Source: VRUE01 sp963717375 (GTDB taxonomy: Bacteria > Actinomycetota > Thermoleophilia > Solirubrobacterales > 70-9). Taken from it: a DNA stretch of 64,000 nucleotides. Positions 1 through 9,969 of the stretch are shown here, piece after piece (position 1 is the stretch's first letter; each line of letters starts with the position of its first letter). The DNA lies in assembly GCA_963717375.1 (NCBI GenBank), contig OY970329.1, positions 2,108,001 to 2,172,000 on the forward strand, given 5' to 3'. The notes beneath the pieces are model-generated. The model made no database searches. It had not been told where the DNA came from and saw nothing but the letters and a program-made list of their open reading frames with translations. The position numbers were made by a program, and so were the translations under genes.

Positions 1-3000
1 TTCACCACCCTGCCCACAGTGACCGACAAACCGACCGTCATCGCCACCGAGGACGCCACAGGGGTCACTATCCACGAGGCGACGGTCAAAGGCGAAGTCC
101 AGCGCCCCGCCGGCGCCGACCCCGCGCTCAACATCGAATGCCGCTTCGAATACGTCACCCAAAGCGAATGGGAAGCCAACTCCAACGCTTTCCCCGACGG
201 CGCCCCCTCGTCCCCCTGTGCTGAGAACCCGATCACCGCGGCCAGCGCCAACGGCGAAGGCAAGCAGAAAGTCAGTAGCCAGCTCGGCGGCCTCAAACCC
301 GCAACCGTTTACCACCTCCGCCTTACCGCTGAAAACGGCGGCGGTACCGACAGCAAAGACCCTGCCAACACCTTCACGACCCTCCCGGCCGACCTTCCGA
401 CCGTCACTATCGACCCCGTCGAAGGTGGTACTTTTACCACCGCCCACGTGTCTGGAACAGTCGAAGTCGATGATCCCGGCTATGAATATGCCAGAGTCAT
501 TTTCGAGGTATCGACCGATAGTGTCAATTGGAGCGAATTCGAAGTGGGCGGGGTGTGTACTTGCTCACCTCCCGGCACCGATGACGGAATAAGGCAACAC
601 GACTACACCGGCCTCCAGCCAGTCACCACATATTTCTTCCGCATCGCCACCACGTACTCAGGGAGCTCAGACGCAGAAGCCAATGGCGAAGTCGCCTTCT
701 CCCCTATCAAAACGATCACCACCGAGCCCCTCTTCGCGCCAACCACCGAAAACCTCGCAGTCACCGACGTCACCGGCACCTCCGCCCACTTCTCCGCCAC
801 CGTCGACCCCCACGCCCCAGCGGGCCCGCTCTCGGAGCTCGGCAAAAAAGCCTTCGCGACCAAATGGCACTTCGAGTGCACCCCCAAGTGCTTGGACGTC
901 AACGAAAACGTGATCAGCGGCACCGTCCAGGGCGAAGAAGGAGCCCAGACCGTCGCTGGCGACGCCAAACGCCTCGAACCCAACACCAAATACGAAGTTT
1001 CGCTGATCGTCAGCAGCGAAGGCGGCGGTGAAACCGTAGTCGAAACCTTCAACACCTCCAAAAGCCCCCCCTCGGTCAAACAGGAAACCGGCGCCTCCGA
1101 CGGCACCGGCGGTTACGTCCTCCAGGGTGTCGTCAACCCCCATAACGAAACAGTTACCGACTGTAAATTCGAATGGGGGCCCGACGCCAACCAATTCGCC
1201 TTCAGCGCCCCCTGTTCGCCGCTGCCTAGGGGTCGCGACGAGGTACAAAGGGTGGAAGTGTACAGCAAGGAATCCGGTCAATTCAGGCTGTCCTTCGGTG
1301 GTCAGACCACTGGCGACATGGCTTTCGCTGCGCAGCCCTCCGTGGTGCAAGCCGAACTCGAAGCACTGTCCTCGATCGGCCCCTCCGGGATCTCTCAAGT
1401 CACTCGCACCGTTGTGAGGGGAAACAGTGATTTTCCGATTCAACGCTATGACATTACCTTTTCGGGCCCTCTGGCCGGTACGAACCTGCCCCCGCTCCAA
1501 GGTGAAAGTGGGACTGAACCACTGAACGGAATTGTAGTCGTCTCCACGTTCACCGACGGCGGCACCAACGTCCCGATCACAGTCGAAGCCCATCTCACCG
1601 GCCTCACCCCCGGTGTTATCTATCATTCCCTGCTCGTCGTCACCTACGGCGCCGGCCTCAAAGCAGACAGTGGCGAGTCGCAGGAATTCAAACCCACCCT
1701 CTCCGCCAAGGAAGCTTGCCCCGCAAACGAACAGCTCCGCACCGAAAACAGCTCCCTCGCCCTCCCCGAATGCCGGGCCTATGAGATGGTCACGCCCCCC
1801 GGCAAGGAAGGCTTTAACGCACTCTTCGTAACCTACGACGGCGGCGCTCGTTTCGCCTATGAATCAAGAGCCGGGAACATCGCGAAATCGGGCCAGGCCG
1901 CTGCCGCCAAGCTCAATAAATACGTGGCCGCTCGCACTGAGTCTGGCTGGGAGACGATTCCCAACCTCAACGGCTCATCCGGATCGCTGCGAGACGCCCC
2001 ATCGAATGTCGACTCCGCCTTTAATGTGCTTTTCCGCGCATACTCATCAGATCTCCTCTCGTCGATCTGGTCCCTGCACCGGCAGGGTGAATCCGACTCC
2101 AGCGCCGCGGCGGAAGGGCTACCTTTGCAGCTTCGCAGCCCTGATGGGACCTTTGCGCGCGTTCAAAGCGGAGGCGGAGTAAACACTGCCGTTGTGGCGT
2201 CGGCCGATCTTTCTCACGTTGTTACTCCTTGGAATGGCAGTGGTACGGGTCCGGGCGTCTACGAGTACATTGGCACCGGCATGGCTCAGCCCCGCCGCGT
2301 CGACGTCGACAATTCTGGCGCCCCGATTTCCGCCTGTACCACTGTGCTCGGCCGCGTCCAGATTCGTTCCGTGTCCAGCGACGGCAGCAGGATCTTCCTC
2401 AGGGCCTTCGGAGGCTGCGGCGCCGCCAATCTACCTGCCGGTGAGATCTGGGCCCGCGTCAACGGCACCACCAGCTTCGATGTTTCAGCCTCCCACTGCA
2501 ACCGCACCGCCGCAGACCCCGGCGGCGTTTGCAACGGCCCGACCGAGCCCGGTGGCTGCGTCGAAGATTTCAGTGCAAATACAGGTGACATTGAGGGAAT
2601 TGGTTGCCGTACTGCCAAGTTCGCCGCCGCCACCCCCGACGGCTCCCGCGTCTTCTTCACCACCACCCAGCAGCTCGTAAATGCCGACACCGACCAGACC
2701 AACGACATCTACGCCTGCGACATCCCGTCCGGCGACCTGTCTCCGAGTGCCGAGAAAGCCAATCACTGCGCCGCTTTCATGCAGGTCTCCAGTGCTCAGA
2801 CCGGTGCCGACGTCGAGAGCGTCAACGCGACCTCGGAGAACGGCTCCACGGTCCTCTTCGTCGCCAAGGGAGTTCTGGCCGACAACAAAGATGCCCTCGG
2901 CGAAAAAGCGGTAGCCGGCGACCACAACCTCTACGTCTGGCGCACCGACGCCTCCCACCCCGACGGCCAGACTGCCTTCGTCGGCAGGCTCGACAGCGTC

Positions 3001-3777
3001 AAAGAGCCGAACGGGGATCTCGAGTTGACAGCCCAAACCACCCCCGACGGCCGCTACCTGGTCTTCAGCACCGCCAGTACGCTCCTCGACACCGATACCG
3101 ACAGCTACCGCGACGTCTACCGCTACGACGCCGATACCGGCGATCTCACCCGCGTCTCGACCAACATCTCCGGCGTCGCCGGCAACGGCGAAGGCTTCGA
3201 TGCCACGATCGCCGCACCGACCGAACATCATCCGAGCACCACCATCTCCGACAACGGCACCAAGATCGTCTTCGTCACCACCGAGGCGCTCTCACCTGCC
3301 GACGGCAACGCCGAACCGGACGTCTACCTCTGGACCCCCGCCCGCGTCTCCCTCATCTCCACCGGCTCCTCCGGCTTTGCTCCCAGAGAAGAAGTTGGCC
3401 AAGGCAACATTAGGAACCCTCGTGTGGCCATTGACCCCTCGGGCGAAGACGTCTACTTCGAATCCGCCCAGCCGCTCACTCCGGCCGACAGCGACAGGCT
3501 CGCCGACGTTTACGACGCCCGCATCGGCGGCGGCTTCAGCTTCGCCCAAAAGCCAATCTGCACGGGTGAAAAGTGCCAGCCCGATGCCACCCTCGCGGCG
3601 CCCCAAAAAGCGCCGCTCTCGGCCCAGCCCGGCGCCGGCAACCCACCTCAGCCCAAGCCCTGTCTCAAAGGCAAGGTCCGCAAGAAGAACGGCAAGTGCG
3701 CCAAGAAGCCTAAAAAGCACTCGGGCAAAAAGCACCACGGCAAAAAAGCCAGTCATAAGCAGGGAGGTGGAAAGTGA
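1..3777 (+). CDS. Secreted fibronectin-like repeat plus beta-propeller protein, family A copy 1 (5' truncated)
   Basis: The frame is open from base 1, and the first codons (FTTLPT) match the end of an earlier repeat, so the true start lies upstream. About 1258 residues are visible. The first ~550 residues hold at least four fibronectin-III-like units with YHLRLTAEN/NTFTTLP-type ends. One ~90-residue inserted module (bases ~1255-1520, LSFGGQTT...FSGPLAGT) recurs in the gene at 9966. A junction reading CPANEQLR then LPECRAYEMVTP leads into a predicted TolB-like propeller with repeated DGSRVFF/DNGTKIVF strands, ending DVYDARIGGG. The last ~40 residues are Lys-rich. A surface role is inferred; no catalytic motif was seen. 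Bases ~470-570 look less GC-rich than the rest. Confidence 0.85.
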   Translation, partial: FTTLPTVTDKPTVIATEDATGVTIHEATVKGEVQRPAGADPALNIECRFEYVTQSEWEANSNAFPDGAPSSPCAENPITAASANGEGKQKVSSQLGGLKPATVYHLRLTAENGGGTDSKDPANTFTTLPADLPTVTIDPVEGGTFTTAHVSGTVEVDDPGYEYARVIFEVSTDSVNWSEFEVGGVCTCSPPGTDDGIRQHDYTGLQPVTTYFFRIATTYSGSSDAEANGEVAFSPIKTITTEPLFAPTTENLAVTDVTGTSAHFSATVDPHAPAGPLSELGKKAFATKWHFECTPKCLDVNENVISGTVQGEEGAQTVAGDAKRLEPNTKYEVSLIVSSEGGGETVVETFNTSKSPPSVKQETGASDGTGGYVLQGVVNPHNETVTDCKFEWGPDANQFAFSAPCSPLPRGRDEVQRVEVYSKESGQFRLSFGGQTTGDMAFAAQPSVVQAELEALSSIGPSGISQVTRTVVRGNSDFPIQRYDITFSGPLAGTNLPPLQGESGTEPLNGIVVVSTFTDGGTNVPITVEAHLTGLTPGVIYHSLLVVTYGAGLKADSGESQEFKPTLSAKEACPANEQLRTENSSLALPECRAYEMVTPPGKEGFNALFVTYDGGARFAYESRAGNIAKSGQAAAAKLNKYVAARTESGWETIPNLNGSSGSLRDAPSNVDSAFNVLFRAYSSDLLSSIWSLHRQGESDSSAAAEGLPLQLRSPDGTFARVQSGGGVNTAVVASADLSHVVTPWNGSGTGPGVYEYIGTGMAQPRRVDVDNSGAPISACTTVLGRVQIRSVSSDGSRIFLRAFGGCGAANLPAGEIWARVNGTTSFDVSASHCNRTAADPGGVCNGPTEPGGCVEDFSANTGDIEGIGCRTAKFAAATPDGSRVFFTTTQQLVNADTDQTNDIYACDIPSGDLSPSAEKANHCAAFMQVSSAQTGADVESVNATSENGSTVLFVAKGVLADNKDALGEKAVAGDHNLYVWRTDASHPDGQTAFVGRLDSVKEPNGDLELTAQTTPDGRYLVFSTASTLLDTDTDSYRDVYRYDADTGDLTRVSTNISGVAGNGEGFDATIAAPTEHHPSTTISDNGTKIVFVTTEALSPADGNAEPDVYLWTPARVSLISTGSSGFAPREEVGQGNIRNPRVAIDPSGEDVYFESAQPLTPADSDRLADVYDARIGGGFSFAQKPICTGEKCQPDATLAAPQKAPLSAQPGAGNPPQPKPCLKGKVRKKNGKCAKKPKKHSGKKHHGKKASHKQGGGK

Positions 3778-3833
3778 ACACCGCTCAGACCGGCCGATCG
3801 ACCACTTCCACCGTAACCAAGGAGAACCCTTGC

Positions 3834-6794
3834 ATGGCCAGCATCCGTCACTTTTCCAGTTTCTTTCGAACCCCGATGACGCTGCGATGCGCAGTGTCGG
3901 CCGCCGCCTGCTTGGTACTTGCTGCAGTTGTAGCGCAGCCCGCGGCCGCAGATGAGCCCTACGGCCTCAAAACCTTCAGCAATCACACCACCGACATCAA
4001 CGGCACTCCCTACACCCAGGCCGGCGGGCATCCCGACCAGAACACGACTTCGTTCACGATTCCGCGAGCTCGCAATGACTTGTCGAAAAATGGAGTCGAG
4101 AACCTCAACGCCACCTACGTCAAGCCCCCGCCGGGGTTCATCGGCAATCCCGCCGCCGCTCCCCGCTGCCTTGTCAGCGATATTCCACCGATTGGAATTG
4201 CGCTCCCCGCCGCCTGCTTGCCTGAGTCCCGAGTTGGCTTCGCAACCGTCGCCTTGAATCCTACTGGCGAAGACAATGGTGACTACCCGAATGGTGTGGA
4301 CACAACCGACATTCCGATCTACAACCTGCCGCCCGAGCGCGGCTATCCGGCCCAATTCGTATTCAAGCTCTCCACTTATCCGACCGTCATCTCGGTCTTC
4401 CCGCAGTCGCGCACCGAGTCTTACGGATTGACGGTCGCCACCCCGAACATCCCCGCGGCCAACGTCACCAGTGTCAAGATCAACTTCTGCTCCGGCGGTA
4501 TCGAAATTGTGGCCCCCGCCATCAAATGCAAGTTCCCTTCAGGTTCTGCTTCTCCCTTCCTCACCAACCCGCTCGACTGCTTGAACGCCAACCCGACCTG
4601 GAGCATTGCGATCGACAGCCAAGAACATGCTGGCGCCCTGCGCGCGCTCGGCGTCCCCGACCTAACCGATCCCGACTGGAAGACCGACTCCGAACTGGCC
4701 CCGCCGGTAACCGGCTGTGAGGTCTTGGAATTCAACCCGGCGATCGCCACAAAAGCGTTGCAAGGCCCCGGCCCGGTCCAGGCTGACCAGCCCACCGGCC
4801 TCGCGGTCGACCTCGACTTCCCCCAGACCAACGATCCGACCGACCTGAACACGACCTTCGATCCCTCGCTGCCCCAGACCCCCGCGCCCAAAGACATCAC
4901 GGCCAAGCTTCCCGCCGGCCTTGCGGTCTCGCCCTCTTCGGCCGACGGCCTCGGCGCCTGCTCCGATCAGGCCTCCGATCTCGCCGGCGATCAGGTCCAC
5001 TACGACAACACCAAGCCGGTTGCCTGCCCCGACTCCTCGAAGATCGGCTCGGCCGTTGCCACCTCGCCGCTGCTGGCGCTGCGCGACCCCGTTGACGACA
5101 CTAAAGTCATCGGTCCCGAGCCGATCCCCGGCGACGTCTATCTGCTGAAGCCCCACCCCGGCGATTTGCCGATCGGAGGCGGCAATCAAGACGGCAGGTT
5201 CCGCCTGCTGTTGCAGCTCGAAAACCCCCGCTACGGGATCAACATCAAGGTCCCGGGCATCGCCACTGCCGACAAGAACACAGGCCAGCTGACAGCGACC
5301 TTCGCCGGCAACCCGCAGCTGCCCTCCAGCCAAGTCCAGGTCAACCTCAAGTCGGGCCCGCGAGCGCCGCTGGCGAGCCCGGTCAGCTGCGGAACGTTCA
5401 CCACCACCACCGACCTGGTCCCCTGGGGCACGCCGGATGTCGCCACTGCGCACCCAAGCTCGAGCTTCAACGTCAGCTCGGGCCCGAACGGAGCACCCTG
5501 CCCGTTCAGCCTCGCCTCGCGTCCCTTCGCCCCGGTGCTCAGCGCCGGCATGGAGTCAAACGCAGCGGGCAAATACAGCCCCTTCGTCCTCCACATCAAC
5601 AGAGCTGACGGCGAACAGGAACTGAGCACGATCGACGTCAGCACCCCCAAGGGCTTCTCGGCCAAGCTGGCAGGAGTCCCCTACTGCTCCGATGCGGCGA
5701 TCGCCGCTGCGGCAGGCAAGAGCGGCCTCGCCGAGCAGTCCAGCCCCTCCTGCCCGCAGGCAAGCCAGATCGGCACAGTCACCGCGGGTGCAGGCCCGGG
5801 CTCAAACCCCTACTACGCCCAAGGCAAGGCCTACCTGGCCGGCCCTTATAAGGGCGCCCCGCTCAGCTTCGCCTTCATCACCCCGGCAGTGGCGGGGCCC
5901 TTCGACCTTGGCACCGTCGTCGTCCGCGCAGCGGCCTTCGTCGATCCCGAAACCGCCCAGGTGACGACCAAAACCGATCCGCTGCCCCAGATCATCGACG
6001 GCGTGCCGCTGCGGCTGCGATCGGTCACCGCGCGCCTCGATCGCGTCAACTTCACGATCAACCCGACCAACTGCTCCGCGATGAGCGTAAGCGCCAAGAT
6101 CGGCAGCTCAAACGGGGCCACCGCCAACCCCTCCAACCTCTTCCAGGTCGCAGGCTGCGACAAACTCGGCTTCAAGCCGAAGCTGAAGATCGCCCTCAAG
6201 GGCGGCACCAAACGAGGTCAGTTCCCGGCCCTGAAAGCGACCCTGAACTACCCCTCGGGCGCCTATGCCAACATCGCCAAAGCCCAGGTCACCCTGCCGC
6301 ACTCCGAGTTCCTCGAACAGGGCCACATCAAAACGATCTGCACCAGGGTCCAGTTCGCCGCAAGCGCCTGTCCGGCGGCCTCGATCTACGGCAAGGCGAT
6401 GGCAATCTCGCCGCTGCTCGACGCACCGGTCTCGGGCCCGGTCTACCTGCGCAGCTCCTCCCACAAGCTGCCCGACCTGGTCGCCGATCTCAACGGCCAG
6501 ATCCGCGTCGCCCTGGTCGGCCGCATCGACTCGATCAAAGGCGGCATCCGCACCACCTTCGAAGGGGTCCCAGACGCCCCGGTGAGCAAGTTCACCTTGG
6601 AGATGCAGGGCGGCAAGAAGGGCCTCTTGGTCAACTCGACCAACATCTGCAAGGCCGACAGCCACGTGATCGCCGACCTCGACGCCCAGAACGGGCTCAG
6701 CTACAACACCAAGCCGCTGCTTACCAACAGCTGCAAGAAGCCAAAGAAGAGCAAAGGCGCCAAGGGCAAGTCCCATAAGCGCAGCGCCCGCTAG
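3834..6794 (+). CDS. Secreted Cys-containing surface protein, family B copy 1
   Basis: This is a 986-residue protein of unknown function. ATG 3834 is preferred over an in-frame GTG at 3774 because AAGGAG lies 9 bases upstream and the product then begins with a classic Sec signal peptide (basic start, hydrophobic core, QPAAADEP). Family hallmarks are PPPGFIGNP...PRC near residue 100, repeated PxLP/ITAKLPAGLAVSPS segments, a LAGPYKGAPLS motif near residue 668, and a C-terminal domain with GFKPKLKIALKGGTKRG. Scattered Cys residues could form disulfides outside the cell. The last ~24 residues are Lys/Arg-rich (CKKPKKSKGAKGKSHK). It follows family A copy 1 directly. The two families alternate along the locus, which suggests the pair works together (inference). 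Confidence 0.88.
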   Translation: MASIRHFSSFFRTPMTLRCAVSAAACLVLAAVVAQPAAADEPYGLKTFSNHTTDINGTPYTQAGGHPDQNTTSFTIPRARNDLSKNGVENLNATYVKPPPGFIGNPAAAPRCLVSDIPPIGIALPAACLPESRVGFATVALNPTGEDNGDYPNGVDTTDIPIYNLPPERGYPAQFVFKLSTYPTVISVFPQSRTESYGLTVATPNIPAANVTSVKINFCSGGIEIVAPAIKCKFPSGSASPFLTNPLDCLNANPTWSIAIDSQEHAGALRALGVPDLTDPDWKTDSELAPPVTGCEVLEFNPAIATKALQGPGPVQADQPTGLAVDLDFPQTNDPTDLNTTFDPSLPQTPAPKDITAKLPAGLAVSPSSADGLGACSDQASDLAGDQVHYDNTKPVACPDSSKIGSAVATSPLLALRDPVDDTKVIGPEPIPGDVYLLKPHPGDLPIGGGNQDGRFRLLLQLENPRYGINIKVPGIATADKNTGQLTATFAGNPQLPSSQVQVNLKSGPRAPLASPVSCGTFTTTTDLVPWGTPDVATAHPSSSFNVSSGPNGAPCPFSLASRPFAPVLSAGMESNAAGKYSPFVLHINRADGEQELSTIDVSTPKGFSAKLAGVPYCSDAAIAAAAGKSGLAEQSSPSCPQASQIGTVTAGAGPGSNPYYAQGKAYLAGPYKGAPLSFAFITPAVAGPFDLGTVVVRAAAFVDPETAQVTTKTDPLPQIIDGVPLRLRSVTARLDRVNFTINPTNCSAMSVSAKIGSSNGATANPSNLFQVAGCDKLGFKPKLKIALKGGTKRGQFPALKATLNYPSGAYANIAKAQVTLPHSEFLEQGHIKTICTRVQFAASACPAASIYGKAMAISPLLDAPVSGPVYLRSSSHKLPDLVADLNGQIRVALVGRIDSIKGGIRTTFEGVPDAPVSKFTLEMQGGKKGLLVNSTNICKADSHVIADLDAQNGLSYNTKPLLTNSCKKPKKSKGAKGKSHKRSAR

Positions 6795-6805
6795 CCACGG
6801 GCGCT
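6783..6805 (+). terminator. Stem-loop over a stop codon at the only open junction of the A/B locus
   Basis: The arms 6783-6790 and 6798-6805 form a perfect 8-bp GC-rich stem with a 7-nt loop that contains the TAG stop of the upstream gene. No U-tract follows, so it may attenuate transcription, mark an RNA-processing site or be incidental. The next gene starts 43 bases after the stop, whereas the later genes overlap. Confidence 0.4.
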
Positions 6806-6837
6806 CCGGGAAGACCTGAAAGGCAAATAGGGACCTG

Positions 6838-9800
6838 TTGAACCGTCACCCACAAGGGAGGAACGAGGGCTGCCGCGCCGGCCGGCGCCGCAGCGCCCTC
6901 GCCGCCTTGGTGGTAGGCGTTGCCTCACTCGCCCTGGCCGCCGTGCCCGCCATTGCCGCAGCGGCCGAAGCACCCACCGTGCTCAGCATCGAAGACGCCA
7001 CCGCTGTCACCCACACCACCGCCGAAACCGCAGGCATCGTGCAGCGCGCCGCCGATCCCGACCCCGCCTCTAATGCCGAGTGCGAATTCGAATACGTCAG
7101 CGACGCCCAGTTTCGCGGCGCCGGCTTCAAAGCCGCGAGCACAGCTCCCTGCGACACCGATCCGCTCACCGTCCCCGGCCCCAACCCGGTCGGCGCCGAA
7201 CTGAGCGGCTTGAAACCGGACATCGAGTACCACCTGCGCCTCACCGCCTCCAACAGCGCCGGCACTTCCTCGCTGGTAGCGACAGACACCTTCACCACCA
7301 CCGCGATCAACCCACCGGCGGCAAGCATCGCCGCCCCTACCGCGGTGACCGCCACCTCGGCCCACTTCTCGGGCGAAATCAACCCCGAACTGGGCGCCGG
7401 GCCGGCCGAGCTCTACGAAGTCAACTGGCGCTTTCAGTGCGTACCCGAATGCCTCGGCCCCGGCGGCGAGCCGCTCTCCGGCTCGCCGATCGCCCCCGAT
7501 AACTCTTCTCACCCGGTTTCAGCCGATGCCGTCCTGGAGCCCAACACGCTCTACCGCGTCAGCTTGATCGCCACAAACTCCGGGCAGAGCGCCACCGCCG
7601 GCCCGCTCACCTTCACCACCGATTCGCTGCCGCCCCTGGCCCGCACCCTCGGCGCCCAGGCCGCGGTCACCACCGCCCAGTTGGGGGCGAAGCTGAACCC
7701 CCGTAACGCGGTCCTCACCTACCAGTTCCAGTGGGGCCCGACGCTCGCCTACGGAAACCTCGCCCCCGTCGGCGCCAAAACGCTTGCCTTCGCCGACAAC
7801 GTCTTCCACGTCGTCGCCGAGCCGCTCAGCGGGCTTTCGCCGCAGAGCACCTACCACTACCGCGTGATCGCCACCAACACCGAAACCGGCGCAGAAGCAT
7901 TCGGCGCCGATCGCACCTTCACCACGCTGGCCGAGCCGACTCCGCCGCCGCCGTGCCCCAACGCCGCCTCGCAGACCGGAGCCTCGGCCAACCTGCCCGA
8001 CTGCCGCGTCTATGAACTCGCCACGCCGGGCCTGGGCAACGCCGCCCCGGCCGAGGGCTGGCCGCAGGTCGCTGTGGAAGGCATCCTCGCCGACGGCAGC
8101 GCGGTGGCCTTTCGGGCCGCCGATGCGCCCGAGAACGCCGAAGGCTCGACCGCCACCACCGACACCCTGGTGGCGCGCCGCGGCGCGGGCGGCTGGAGCA
8201 CGAAGAGTCTTTCCGCACCGACCCCGCTGCCCAGCGGAACCGACTTCGCCGCCGCCCGCTCGACGATAGGCCTTTCCGCCGACCTGACCCAGTCGGTGTT
8301 GTGGTCAAACCAGCCGCTCGCGGGCGGCTCCTCGCCGGCGGGCACCAACCTCTACCTGCGCCGCGCCGACGGCTCCTTCGTTGCCCTGACCAAAGTCGGC
8401 GCCCCGGCCTTCAGCGCAGGCGGCGAGCTGCTCGGCTCCTCGAAGGACTTCAAACGCCTCTTCATCGCCTCGACCGAAAAACAACTTCCCGAAGACCCGA
8501 TCGCCGCCGGCAACGCCTACGAATGGGCAAACGGCAACCTCAAGCTGGTGGCGGTGCTGCCCGGCGGGGCGCTCGCGCCCGAAGGCGGCACCTTGCCGCA
8601 GGGCGCCCTGCCCTCGGTCTCCGAAGACGGCTCCAAGGTCCTCTTCAAGGCCAAAGGAGACAAAGGCCTCTACCTGCGCACCAACGCCACCGAAACGGTT
8701 GAGGTCTCCGCCACCCAGCGCTCGACAGAACCCGACCCCAACCCGCCCGCCGAGGCAATCGCGGCGGGAATGTCAGCCGACGGCTCCAAGGTCCTCTTCA
8801 CCTCAGCCTCAGAGCTCACAAACGACGCCTATACCGGCCGCAGCGCAGGCCTAGCCAACGACAAAGGCGCCGACCTCTACTCCTACGACACCAAAAGCAA
8901 AGTCCTCACCGACCTCACGGTCGATACCGACCCCGAAGACGCCCTCACCGGGGCAAACGTCGAGCGGGTACTGGGCGCCTCCAAAGACGCCTCCTACATC
9001 TATTTCGTCGCCCGCGGCAACCTCGCCGCAGGTGCGACCTCCGGAGAGCGCAACCTCTACCTCGCCCACAACGGCGAAATCGAGTTCGTCGGCACCGACC
9101 CCAGTACGGCAGACGAACAGTTCTACGCCACCCCCCACGGCACCCACGCCGCCTTCACTTCCACCGAGCCCCAGACCGGCTATGACAACGCCGGCTTCGC
9201 CCAGGCCTATGAGTACACCTACGGGGTCGGCCTCGCCTGCGCCTCGTGCCGGCCCAGCGGCGAGGCGCCCAGCGCCGGTGCGCAGATCGCCGCTCGCTCG
9301 CTCTCCGATGACGGCACCCGGCTCTTCTTCCAAAGCGCCGATCGGATCCTCCCCGAGGCCCAAAGCGGCCAGACAAACGTCTTCGAGTACACCGCCGGCG
9401 AAGTCCACCTCTTGACCCCCGGCGACGGTGCTGCGGCGCTGCTCCTTGGCGCAAGCGCCTCAGGCGATGACATCTTCATCGCCGGCTTCGAAGAACTGGC
9501 CCCCCGCGGCCAGGGCGAGGTCTTCGCGATCTACGACGCCCGCGTCGGCGCCAGCGTGGCGCCGCCGACTGAGACGGCGGGCTGCCAGGGGGAAGCCTGC
9601 CGCGCCGGCGTCCCCGCCGCGCCCGAAACCGAAGGACCCGGCTCGGCCGGCTTCGAAGCCCCCGGCCGGGTCGCGCTCGCAGCCCCGAAGGCACTCAAGG
9701 GCAAGAAGGCCCAGTTGCGGGTGATCGCGCCGGGCGCGGGGGAGATCTCGATCGCCGGCCGGGGCACCGTGCCGCTCAGCAAGCGTGTCTCCAAAGCCGG

Positions 9801-9969
9801 CTCGGTGGCGCTGACGCTCACGCTAAAGCCCGGCGCCGATCGCAAGCGCCAGAAATTCGGCACCTACAAAACCGAAATCGAAGTCAGCTTCAAATCGGCG
9901 GCCGGCGTCTCGCGGGCCAACGCCTCGCTCACCTTCGAAGCCACCGCGAAGAAGGGGGCGGGCAAGTGA
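6838..9969 (+). CDS. Secreted fibronectin-like repeat plus beta-propeller protein, family A copy 2
   Basis: This 1043-residue protein matches the layout of the first gene in the window. TTG 6838 is chosen because it gives a complete signal peptide (RRRSALAALVVG...AIAAAAEAP); later in-frame TTG/GTG codons at 6907 and 6910 would remove its charged N-region. Four fibronectin-like units (YHLRLTASN, TFTTT, YRVSLIATN, YHYRVIATN) end at residue ~365. NLPDCRVYELATP then leads into a predicted six- to eight-bladed propeller with DGSKVLF strands, ending AIYDARVG. The C-terminal ~100 residues form an extra beta-domain and, unlike the other two family A members, only a short basic end. The stop overlaps the next start by 4 bp. 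No enzyme motif was seen. Confidence 0.85.
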   Translation: MNRHPQGRNEGCRAGRRRSALAALVVGVASLALAAVPAIAAAAEAPTVLSIEDATAVTHTTAETAGIVQRAADPDPASNAECEFEYVSDAQFRGAGFKAASTAPCDTDPLTVPGPNPVGAELSGLKPDIEYHLRLTASNSAGTSSLVATDTFTTTAINPPAASIAAPTAVTATSAHFSGEINPELGAGPAELYEVNWRFQCVPECLGPGGEPLSGSPIAPDNSSHPVSADAVLEPNTLYRVSLIATNSGQSATAGPLTFTTDSLPPLARTLGAQAAVTTAQLGAKLNPRNAVLTYQFQWGPTLAYGNLAPVGAKTLAFADNVFHVVAEPLSGLSPQSTYHYRVIATNTETGAEAFGADRTFTTLAEPTPPPPCPNAASQTGASANLPDCRVYELATPGLGNAAPAEGWPQVAVEGILADGSAVAFRAADAPENAEGSTATTDTLVARRGAGGWSTKSLSAPTPLPSGTDFAAARSTIGLSADLTQSVLWSNQPLAGGSSPAGTNLYLRRADGSFVALTKVGAPAFSAGGELLGSSKDFKRLFIASTEKQLPEDPIAAGNAYEWANGNLKLVAVLPGGALAPEGGTLPQGALPSVSEDGSKVLFKAKGDKGLYLRTNATETVEVSATQRSTEPDPNPPAEAIAAGMSADGSKVLFTSASELTNDAYTGRSAGLANDKGADLYSYDTKSKVLTDLTVDTDPEDALTGANVERVLGASKDASYIYFVARGNLAAGATSGERNLYLAHNGEIEFVGTDPSTADEQFYATPHGTHAAFTSTEPQTGYDNAGFAQAYEYTYGVGLACASCRPSGEAPSAGAQIAARSLSDDGTRLFFQSADRILPEAQSGQTNVFEYTAGEVHLLTPGDGAAALLLGASASGDDIFIAGFEELAPRGQGEVFAIYDARVGASVAPPTETAGCQGEACRAGVPAAPETEGPGSAGFEAPGRVALAAPKALKGKKAQLRVIAPGAGEISIAGRGTVPLSKRVSKAGSVALTLTLKPGADRKRQKFGTYKTEIEVSFKSAAGVSRANASLTFEATAKKGAGK

